Source: Amnibacterium kyonggiense
GTDB lineage: Bacteria > Actinomycetota > Actinomycetes > Actinomycetales > Microbacteriaceae
Length of the DNA: 64,000 nt
Reading direction: 5' to 3'
NCBI RefSeq assembly: GCF_004364555.1
Contig: NZ_SOAM01000003.1
Coordinates: 186,001 to 250,000, forward strand
In this document: positions 57,935 to 64,000 of the stretch, piece by piece
How positions within the stretch are numbered: position 1 is the stretch's first letter
Layout: every line of letters starts with the position of its first letter
Made by a program: the position numbers and the translations under genes
The notes under the pieces: generated by a model
The model's database searches: none
What the model saw: the letters and a program-made list of their open reading frames with translations, nothing else
What the model was told of the DNA's origin: nothing

Positions 57935-58809
57935 TGGCGGGACTCACGACGACGCTGCCGTCCGGGAGCCAGGTCGGCGTCAGCGCGTTCGGGGACCCGA
58001 TGGCCGACCGGCTGGTCATCATCTGTCACCCGACGCCGGGTGCCTCGGGCTTCGACCCCGACCCGGTGCTCACCGAGCGCTGGGGCCTCCGGCTGGTCGG
58101 CCTGGACCGGCCCGGATACGGCAGCACGCCGCCCTCCACGCCGAACGACGGGACCAGCCTCACCGCGCGCGCGGACGACGTCGCCGCCTTCGTCGAGGCC
58201 GACGAGCGGAACGCCGACCGGATCTCGAACGCGGATCTGGAGCACTGCGGCGTGATCGGTTGGGGCGCTGGCGCGGTGGTCGCGGCCGCGCTCGCCGCGC
58301 GCCACCCCGGCCTGGTCGACCGCCTGGTGCTCGTGTCGCCGCTGGATCCGCGCGCCGCGCAGAGCGCCGCCGGACGCACGGTGAGCCGCGCGGACGGGGC
58401 GTCCGTGCTCGGGGTCGCCGAGGACGACACCGCGTTCGACCGGCATCTCGGGCTCGACCGCAGGCTGGCTCGCATGCTCGACGCGGCCTTCCAGCAGGGG
58501 GACGCGGGCCTCGTCGGAGACCGCCGCCTCTTCACCGACACGGGCTGGGTGGAGCACCTGGCCGACATCGACGCGGACTGCCTCGTCGTGGTCGGCGCCG
58601 AGGACTCGACCGCCGATGGGAGCGTCGAGTGGTGGCGCCGCCACCTCCCCGTCGCGACCCGGGTCGAAGAGGTCGAAGGCGGCGGGCTCGCGATCGTCGA
58701 CGCGTGGGAGACGATCCTGGGCCACGTCGCGCCGGCGCACGGGCACATCGTCGAGCGCGAACGCGACCACGGCGCGCCCCGGCTGCCCGACCTCCCGCCG
58801 CGCAGCTGA
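57934..58809 (+). CDS. alpha/beta-hydrolase fold protein lacking catalytic Ser and His
   Basis: Alpha/beta-hydrolase of 291 residues. The oxyanion-strand region LVIICHPTPGASGF and VGLDRPGYGST are normal, but the nucleophile elbow reads GVIGWGAGAVVAA: Gly111 replaces the Ser of GxSxG. Near the C terminus, where family members have GGGH, it reads EVEGGGLAIVDAWETIL, so the His is also missing. It is probably a non-catalytic binding protein or uses another chemistry. GAGGAG precedes ATG 57934, which overlaps the previous stop. Third of four coupled genes. Confidence 0.85.
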   Translation: MAGLTTTLPSGSQVGVSAFGDPMADRLVIICHPTPGASGFDPDPVLTERWGLRLVGLDRPGYGSTPPSTPNDGTSLTARADDVAAFVEADERNADRISNADLEHCGVIGWGAGAVVAAALAARHPGLVDRLVLVSPLDPRAAQSAAGRTVSRADGASVLGVAEDDTAFDRHLGLDRRLARMLDAAFQQGDAGLVGDRRLFTDTGWVEHLADIDADCLVVVGAEDSTADGSVEWWRRHLPVATRVEEVEGGGLAIVDAWETILGHVAPAHGHIVERERDHGAPRLPDLPPRS

Positions 58810-58810
58810 C

Positions 58811-59527
58811 GTGCGCACGGTCGCCGAGACGCCGTTGGGCGGCTTCCCGCTCTGGCTCACCGTCGTCGCGAGCGGCTCGCTGGTCGTCTCGATGCTCTGC
58901 GCCGCGGTGGTCGCGGTGGACGTCGCCCGACGCCCGCAGCGGATGCGCGTGATGAACATCGTCTGGCCGGTCAGCATGCTGTTCGGCGGACTGCTCTGGC
59001 TCGCGCTCTACCGGCGGCACCGTCGCGCATCGGCCGCCGACGCCGTGTCCACGCCGCTCTCCATCGCCGTCGGGTCGACGCACTGCGGAGCGGGGTGCGC
59101 GCTCGGCGACCTGATCGCCGAGTTCGCGGTGGCGACCTCTCCCGCCCTCGCGGGCGCACTCGGGTTCGGGACGGTGTTCGCCCACCGGATGTTCGCCGGG
59201 TGGATCCTCGACTTCGTGGTCGCGTACCTGCTGGGGATCGGGTTCCAGTACTTCGCGATCGCCCCGATGCGCGGTCTGTCGTTGCGCGAGGGCGTCCTCG
59301 CTGCGATGAAGGCCGACACCCTGTCGATCACGGCGTGGCAGATCGGCATGTACGGGGTGATGGCCCTGCTGCAGCTCGGTGTGGTCGCCCCCGCGTTCGG
59401 CGGGCCGGCGTCCGTGTTCACGCCCGAGTTCTGGTTCGTGATGCAGATCGCGATGCTCGGCGGATTCCTCACCGCGTACCCGGCGAACGCGTGGTTGATC
59501 CGCCTCGGCGTGAAGGAGCCGATGTAG
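58811..59527 (+). CDS. DUF4396 membrane protein
   Basis: Membrane protein (238 aa) with about six helices and the DUF4396 signature STHCGAGCALGDLIAEFAVA, a Cys/His cluster at the start of a helix that may bind a metal or haem. It begins with GTG 58811, one base after the hydrolase stop, and ends the four-gene operon. The family has no established function. Confidence 0.8.
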   Translation: MRTVAETPLGGFPLWLTVVASGSLVVSMLCAAVVAVDVARRPQRMRVMNIVWPVSMLFGGLLWLALYRRHRRASAADAVSTPLSIAVGSTHCGAGCALGDLIAEFAVATSPALAGALGFGTVFAHRMFAGWILDFVVAYLLGIGFQYFAIAPMRGLSLREGVLAAMKADTLSITAWQIGMYGVMALLQLGVVAPAFGGPASVFTPEFWFVMQIAMLGGFLTAYPANAWLIRLGVKEPM

Positions 59528-59581
59528 CGGTCTCCGCACCGCCCGCCCCCGTCCGCCTGCGACCGGAGCGGTGGTCCTCCG

Positions 59582-59731
59582 TCAGTCCGTCACGGTCCAG
59601 GCCGTGTCGCACTCGTCGCAGCGCGCGGACCACCGAGGCCCTCGCGCCTCGGTCTCGTGCGACCACGGACGGAGCGGATCGCGTTCGATCTGCACCCCGG
59701 TCGACGAACCGCAGGACGGGCAGGCGACCAT
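59582..59731 (-). CDS. small zinc-ribbon protein, 49 aa
   Basis: Short protein starting MVACPSCGSSTG with a second knuckle RCDECDTAW near the C terminus; two CxxC pairs about 35 residues apart form a zinc ribbon. ATG 59731 is preceded by GAGGA at five bases. It converges with the DUF4396 gene and is divergent from the MarR gene. Role unknown; perhaps nucleic-acid binding. Confidence 0.7.
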   Translation of the reverse strand: MVACPSCGSSTGVQIERDPLRPWSHETEARGPRWSARCDECDTAWTVTD

Positions 59732-59862
59732 CGCTTCCTCACCTTCCGATCACTGATCCGCCGGGCGCCACCGCACGACGAACCCATGCACTTCTGCAAT
59801 GGTCACACGCGGCCGCGATCTCGGCCATACGCTCGAGCACCGGAGCGAGGAAGGGCCGGAGG

Positions 59863-60315
59863 ATGGACGCCAGCACCGCGACGGCACTTCGCGCATCCCG
59901 CGCCATGCTCGGCATCGTCGCGCGCAGCGTCGCGCCGGCGCTCGAGCAGGTGTCGCTCCCCCACTTCCGCGTCCTCGTCCTGCTCGAGACCTCGGGGCCG
60001 ATGCGGGTCGGCGCCCTCGCGCAACGGCTCGGCATCGTCGCCTCGACGTTCAGCCGATCCTTGGACCGGCTCGAGGCCGGCGGCTGGGTGCGGAGGGCGG
60101 CGAGCGAGGAGAGCCGACGGGAGCGGATCGTGACCATCACCGCCGCCGGGTCGGAGCTCGTGCGCACCGTGACGAGCGCCCGTGCCGCGGAACTCGATCG
60201 CGTGCTGGCCGAGGTGGCGACGGAGGACCGCGTCGTGCTGGAGCACGCGTTCGAGGCGTTCGCCGACGCCGCGGGCGAACCCGCTCTCGGCGACATGCTG
60301 GTCCTGGGCATCTGA
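59863..60315 (+). CDS. MarR-family regulator
   Basis: Regulator of 150 residues. The winged HTH is LPHFRVLVLLETSGPMRVGA, then LAQRLGIVASTFSRSLDRLE and the wing RAASEESRRERIVTITAAG. ATG 59863 has GGAG just upstream. It is followed by 319 bp without a convincing gene (60316-60634), which include a hairpin at 60549-60570. Target and ligand unknown. Confidence 0.87.
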   Translation: MDASTATALRASRAMLGIVARSVAPALEQVSLPHFRVLVLLETSGPMRVGALAQRLGIVASTFSRSLDRLEAGGWVRRAASEESRRERIVTITAAGSELVRTVTSARAAELDRVLAEVATEDRVVLEHAFEAFADAAGEPALGDMLVLGI

Positions 60316-60548
60316 AGCCGACGCGGCCATCGGGCGACGATGGGTCCTGACGGCGAGCAGCGGCCCACGGCGACCCGCGCAATCTCCTGCTCGCTCGGAA
60401 CGCGCCGTCCTGAGCGGACGATCCCTTCGCGTCTCCCCCGCCGTCTCGTTCCGGCAGCGCGTTCCCTCGCGGGTGCGGCAGCTGCATCGAGCTGCGGACC
60501 GAACGATGGCTCCACGACTCACAGCTCTGACCCCGACCTGAACGGGGA

Positions 60549-60570
60549 CCGCCGCGCCCTGGCGCGGCGG
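60549..60570. terminator. 10-bp perfect hairpin in a gene-free stretch
   Basis: CCGCCGCGCC (60549-60558) pairs with GGCGCGGCGG (60561-60570) around CT. It lies 65 bp before the next gene and 233 bp after MarR; no T-run. Probable terminator for whatever reads through from MarR. Confidence 0.45.
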
Positions 60571-60634
60571 CTCCGCACCTCGATGATCGGGAGCAGGACC
60601 ATCGGGTCCCGGTCGAGACGACGAGGGGACGCGC

Positions 60635-61288
60635 GTGGCACGACAGCGAAGTGGGGCGATCGTTCCGCGCAGGGTGGTGCACACCGACCTCGCCTTCGTG
60701 GTCCTGACCGTCACCGGACTCGCCGCGCTGGTGATCGGCATCCGGGTCACCGCCTCGGGCCCGCCACCGATGAACGTCGAGCTGTACGCCGTCTTCGCCA
60801 TCAGCTGTGGCGCCACCGCCGTCATCGCCGGCGGCATCGGGGCTCCGCTCATCATCGGCATCGCCCGACGCGACCGGGCGGCGCTCGCGCTCGTCAACGC
60901 CCACCGACCTCGAGCGCTCGCACTGCCCGGAGCGGTCAGCAACCATGCGCTCCTCCGCAGCCTGAGAGCGCAGAACCCGTCGGCGATCACACCGCGCTCG
61001 GTGGTCTGGGCCGTCGACGAGCGGGGCATGGAGCTCTGGCAACCGGGCTACTCCGCCCCCACACTCATCGTGCCGTGGAGCACCGTCGTCGCGACGAGCA
61101 CGGCAGAGATGCCGCAGGGGCGTGCCGTGATCGCCGTCGCGGTCTTCCAGCTCAGCGACGGACATGACCTCCGTCTCGCGTTCCGAAACCGATTCGGCGG
61201 CATCACGCTCATGAGTCGGGGCCGACTGGAGGACGTCCTCGACGACTTCACCGACCTGTCCGACCGGGTCGAGAACGGCCGGAATTGA
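60635..61288 (+). CDS. membrane protein with YcxB-like C-terminal domain
   Basis: Protein of 217 residues: two N-terminal helices (about 19-38 and 48-72) and a soluble C-terminal domain, roughly residues 125-210, with VVWAVDERGMELWQPGYSAP and LIVPWSTVVATSTAE, the pattern of PH/YcxB-like domains. Start GTG 60635. The next gene has the same architecture. Function unknown. Confidence 0.7.
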   Translation: MARQRSGAIVPRRVVHTDLAFVVLTVTGLAALVIGIRVTASGPPPMNVELYAVFAISCGATAVIAGGIGAPLIIGIARRDRAALALVNAHRPRALALPGAVSNHALLRSLRAQNPSAITPRSVVWAVDERGMELWQPGYSAPTLIVPWSTVVATSTAEMPQGRAVIAVAVFQLSDGHDLRLAFRNRFGGITLMSRGRLEDVLDDFTDLSDRVENGRN

Positions 61289-61361
61289 CGCCGCACAGGT
61301 CAGCAGTCCGCTCGTGAAGGGTCGGAGTGCCGGTCGACGCCTGTTGGTCCGGACCCGCACG

Positions 61362-62048
61362 ATGAGGTCCGTGGACGAACCCCCTTCCTCGCTGCCTCGT
61401 GAGGCCCTGGCTCTCGATGACCTCGAGGTCATGCGAGCCGCGTTCGACGGCTTCGCGCAGCAGGAACCCCGATCGGGGTGGGACCCGGGCTGGTCCGACC
61501 TGCGCAGCTCCACTCCGGACGCCGAGAGCAACCGGCGTCTCGCCCGCGCACTCGTGATCGTCCGGAACACGGACGCCCGAAGCATCGCAGGGTTCTGCGC
61601 GGTGATCGCTGTCGACGTGGGGCTGTTCGTGCTCGCAGCGACGGTCCCGCGGTTCCCCGTCGTCGTAGCCGTGTTCCTCACCGCCTGCGCGGTGCTCGGT
61701 CTGATCGGGGGTGCGGCTCGCGACATCAGGACGCGGCGGGAGTCGGTCTCGAGGACTCGGCCGGTCGGTGTCCCGTGGTCCATCCGCATCGGACCGACGA
61801 TGATCTGGGTCCAGTCACCGTCGAGCGTGCTCGTCCTCCCCTACGCGGCATTCGTCGGGGTGCGGGTCAGCAGCGGCTTCACCCTCCTGCGCCTCCGCGA
61901 CCGACACGGCTACATCTCCCTCTCGAGCAGCATGTTCCCTCCAGGAGCGATCAACTGGGTGACCGGCGCCGTCAGCGAGCGCATCGGCGGACCCGCCGCG
62001 TACCGATTCCCGCTCCAGCAGCCCGCGAGCGGCACCGATCCGTCCTGA
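61362..62048 (+). CDS. membrane protein, same architecture as the preceding gene
   Basis: Protein of 228 residues with two helices (about 73-92 and 97-118) and a C-terminal domain containing RIGPTMIWVQSPSSVLVLPY and AAFVGVRVSSGFTLLRL, again PH/YcxB-like. An extra Asp/Arg-rich N terminus distinguishes it from its neighbour. ATG 61362 is preferred; GTG 61314 would add 16 basic residues. Probably an old tandem duplicate. Confidence 0.65.
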   Translation: MRSVDEPPSSLPREALALDDLEVMRAAFDGFAQQEPRSGWDPGWSDLRSSTPDAESNRRLARALVIVRNTDARSIAGFCAVIAVDVGLFVLAATVPRFPVVVAVFLTACAVLGLIGGAARDIRTRRESVSRTRPVGVPWSIRIGPTMIWVQSPSSVLVLPYAAFVGVRVSSGFTLLRLRDRHGYISLSSSMFPPGAINWVTGAVSERIGGPAAYRFPLQQPASGTDPS

Positions 62049-62143
62049 AGCACCTTCGGCGACGGATCATGTTCGGATCAGGTCGGTCGATCTGCGGTCG
62101 CCGACACTGAGCGGTCACCGGGTTCGACGAGAAGGGGATGCAC

Positions 62144-62326
62144 ATGGTGCGCGACCAGGCGGATGAGACCGAGGACGTCCACGTCTTCGATCAGACGAAC
62201 GGCATCGTCGACCTCGAGGGCGACGACAGCACGCAGACGAAGACCGACGACGACATGACGGATGCGGACCGTCGCCGCGTCGTCGGCGGCATCGCGATGC
62301 TGTCGGCCAACCGCCCGAACGGCTGA
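62144..62326 (+). CDS. small acidic protein, 60 aa
   Basis: Short, highly acidic protein (DQADETEDVHVFDQTNG, then DDSTQTKTDDDMTDADRRR) with no recognised family. ATG 62144 is chosen over ATG 62138 because AAGGGG lies six bases before the former and abuts the latter. Composition suggests a disordered or salt-tolerant peptide. Confidence 0.55.
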   Translation: MVRDQADETEDVHVFDQTNGIVDLEGDDSTQTKTDDDMTDADRRRVVGGIAMLSANRPNG

Positions 62327-62426
62327 CCGGCCCGGAAGCGTCCACCGGCCCCGCCTCGGTAGGGCCTGGATCCGTTGTGGTCGACGCGCACTGGTCACCC
62401 GCCCCTTCCGGTTCTACGGTGGAGCG

Positions 62427-62690
62427 ATGGCTGATGACCAGCAGATCACCGACGAGCTCGTGCCGCGGGACCTGCCCGGCAAGCTGGCGATCCTCGTCTT
62501 CGCCGTCGCGACGCTCGCGCTCCTGCGGGAGCTCGTCGGCATCCTCGCTCCCGGCATCTCGTACGTCCGCCCACTGGCGGACCTCGACCTCGGCGACATC
62601 GCGGGCGTCGGCCTGTTCACGGCCGGCTGGTTCGGGCTCCTCGTCGGCCTGCTGGTGCTGCGCCACCGGCGCGACGCCTCGTCCGACTGA
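62427..62690 (+). CDS. two-helix membrane protein, unknown
   Basis: Protein of 87 residues with hydrophobic stretches at about 20-42 and 58-78 and charged ends. No family recognised. TACGGT (62415-62420) lies exactly six bases before ATG 62427, identical in hexamer and spacing to the RDD gene. Confidence 0.65.
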   Translation: MADDQQITDELVPRDLPGKLAILVFAVATLALLRELVGILAPGISYVRPLADLDLGDIAGVGLFTAGWFGLLVGLLVLRHRRDASSD

Positions 62691-62758
62691 CTCCACGGGC
62701 TCGTCGCCGCGCTCCATCCGAGCGGCGCACAGCACGGCGGCGTGACGGAAGGCGGACG

Positions 62759-63616
62759 GTGACTCCACGATCCGCCCAGGCCCGGCTGCGCGCGGCGGCG
62801 GTCGCGGCGCTGCTCGTCTGCTCGGGGCTGGGCGTCAGCGGGTGCACCTCCGGCGCGGCTCCCGCCGTCCCGGACGCTGCGCCTTCGATCATGACGCCGC
62901 CGGTCCAGGGCCGCTTCGACTACCAGCTCGGCGGGGCGTACCCGCCCGCGTCGACGGTCCGGATCGTCGACCGGGACCGCACCGCCTCCCCTGCGGCCGG
63001 CACGTACACCATCTGCTACGTCAACGGGTTCCAGACCCAGGAGAGCGAAGCGGACCTCTGGACGGAGCGGCACCCCGACCTGCTGGTCGAGGACTCCGCC
63101 GGCGAGTTCGTCAAGGACCCGGACTGGCCGGAGTACGTCCTCGACATCTCGACTCCGGCGAAGCGGTCCGCGCTGCTGCGCATCGTCGGACCCTGGATCG
63201 ACGGCTGCGCCGCCGCGGGCTTCCGGGGGCTCGAGATCGACAACCTGGACTCGTACACGAGGTCGGCGGGACGGCTGACCCTGCACGACGCCGTCGAGTT
63301 CGCGACCGCGCTCGTCGCGCGCGCCCACGCCCGAGGGCTCGCGGTCGGGCAGAAGAACACGGCCGAGCTGGCAGCGACGGGGAGGAAGCGGATCGGCTTC
63401 GACTTCGCCGTCACGGAGGAGTGCCAGCGCTACGCCGAGTGCAGCGCCTACACGCGCGTCTACGGCGACCACGTGATCGAGATCGAGTACACCGACTACT
63501 CCCGCAGCGTCTTCCGCGCCGCGTGCGCGGCGCGAGGCGGACGCATCTCCGTGATCCTGCGGGACCGCGACGTCGTCACGCCGGCCAGCAGGGCCTACCG
63601 CTCCGAGACCTGCTGA
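62759..63616 (+). CDS. GH114-like endo-alpha-1,4-polygalactosaminidase lipoprotein
   Basis: Secreted lipoprotein (285 aa) with signal ALLVCSGLGVSGC and a domain of the GH114/TM1410-like family, which hydrolyses galactosamine-rich polysaccharide. Family landmarks: GRFDYQLGGAYPPASTVRIV near residue 51, ICYVNGFQTQESEADLW, the probable catalytic GLEIDNLDSY, AVGQKNTAEL and FAVTEECQRYAEC. GTG 62759 has GGAAGG seven bases upstream. Likely acts on extracellular or wall-attached glycan. Confidence 0.8.
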   Translation: MTPRSAQARLRAAAVAALLVCSGLGVSGCTSGAAPAVPDAAPSIMTPPVQGRFDYQLGGAYPPASTVRIVDRDRTASPAAGTYTICYVNGFQTQESEADLWTERHPDLLVEDSAGEFVKDPDWPEYVLDISTPAKRSALLRIVGPWIDGCAAAGFRGLEIDNLDSYTRSAGRLTLHDAVEFATALVARAHARGLAVGQKNTAELAATGRKRIGFDFAVTEECQRYAECSAYTRVYGDHVIEIEYTDYSRSVFRAACAARGGRISVILRDRDVVTPASRAYRSETC

Positions 63617-63649
63617 ACCCGCGGCGGCTCCGCACCGGCCTGTCCCGCT

Positions 63650-63689
63650 GTCCTCCGGGAGGCCGCACTCGGTCGGCCGCCCGGAGGAC
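63650..63689. terminator. two-way terminator hairpin
   Basis: Arms of about 15 bp (63650-63665 with 63674-63689, one internal mismatch, eight-base loop) lie between the GH114 gene and a converging gene. No T-run. Confidence 0.6.
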
Positions 63690-63742
63690 ACGGCGAGCAC
63701 GCGACGCGTCCAGCCTCACGGCTGAGGACGCGCCCGCGCGCA

Positions 63743-64000
63743 TCACCGGCCGACGATCTGCTTCGGGGTGCTGCCGGGGTTGCTGATCGTGACCAGGTGC
63801 CGCTGCGTCGAGGTGGCGACGACGAGCTTCCCGAATGCCGACACCGGTTCCTGCAGCCGGGAGTAGCGGCGGGTGGAGACGCTCAGCTTCCCGGAGTTCG
63901 TCCGCTGCTCCACGCGCCCGGCCTTGCAGCCGCCCGTGCTCGTCCGGTCGGTCCAGGCGATCGCCGCGGTGCGGACGGCCGGGGAGGTCGCGCACTTCTC
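63743..64000 (-). CDS. C-terminal part of a hypothetical protein, 5' end outside window
   Basis: The last 85 codons of a gene entering from the right edge. Visible sequence includes EKCATSPAVRTAAIAW, TDRTSTGGCKAGRVEQRTN and LVVATSTQRHLVTISNPGST, with two Cys that could form a disulfide, suggesting a secreted domain. No family recognised; stop TGA at 63743-63745. Confidence 0.5.
   Translation of the reverse strand, partial: EKCATSPAVRTAAIAWTDRTSTGGCKAGRVEQRTNSGKLSVSTRRYSRLQEPVSAFGKLVVATSTQRHLVTISNPGSTPKQIVGR

Noticed and set aside
60316-60634. Gene in the 319-bp gap after the MarR gene
   Set aside because: Open frames here lack starts with ribosome sites and have the Arg-rich composition of shadow frames; only a hairpin is supported.

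Overview
The window comes from a very GC-rich actinobacterium, most likely of the family Microbacteriaceae. The evidence is the near-absolute G/C preference at third codon positions, frequent GTG starts, the gene order lysA-hom-thrC-thrB-rho-prfA-prmC-tsaC-wecA-atp, a Rho with a long disordered insert, and many genes that look leaderless (a TANNNT-like -10 box exactly six or seven bases before the start codon).

Layout. 1-4 kb: isoprenoid gene dxr with the site-2 protease rseP (cut by the window edge), an OsmC-like protein and a two-domain FKBP lipoprotein. 4-15 kb: genes for putrescine/GABA breakdown (gabT, aldehyde dehydrogenase, Lrp regulator, class III aminotransferase, DAO-type flavin oxidase), split by an orphan module of a type VII-secretion-like FtsK/SpoIIIE ATPase, a PP2C phosphatase and an FHA protein. 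15-23 kb: TspO, tag, then a five-gene peptide ABC operon with an M19 dipeptidase and yaaA. 23-45 kb: one long minus-strand housekeeping block: the nine-gene ATP synthase operon, wecA, tsaC, prmC, prfA, rho, the threonine/lysine genes, a DUF2993 protein and argS. 45-47 kb: a lipoprotein, a transglutaminase-like protein, an F420-type oxidoreductase and tRNA-Arg(CCG). 47.5-52.1 kb: a probable acquired segment next to that tRNA, with a decayed integrase tail, small membrane proteins, a Nudix hydrolase, a TetR/NTF2-like pair and a tRNA-like relic. 52.3-59.7 kb: a retinal cassette (rhodopsin, lycopene cyclase crtY, beta-carotene cleavage enzyme blh) divergent from a LuxR-type regulator and a tightly coupled four-gene operon (SDR, small membrane protein, degenerate alpha/beta hydrolase, DUF4396 protein). 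59.7-64 kb: a zinc-ribbon peptide, a MarR regulator, small membrane proteins and a GH114-type lipoprotein.

The points most worth a second look: (1) the only Rho here, at the canonical locus, has Thr in place of the Walker A lysine and has lost the usual Q-loop lysine; (2) the rhodopsin has lost the end of helix G, including the retinal-binding lysine, by a frameshifting deletion, and its helix C motif is DTQ rather than DTE; (3) the alpha/beta hydrolase next to it lacks both the nucleophile serine and the usual histidine; (4) long, near-perfect intergenic palindromes without U-tracts follow many genes, and one is shared between two distant loci; (5) leaderless promoter geometry is unusually uniform.
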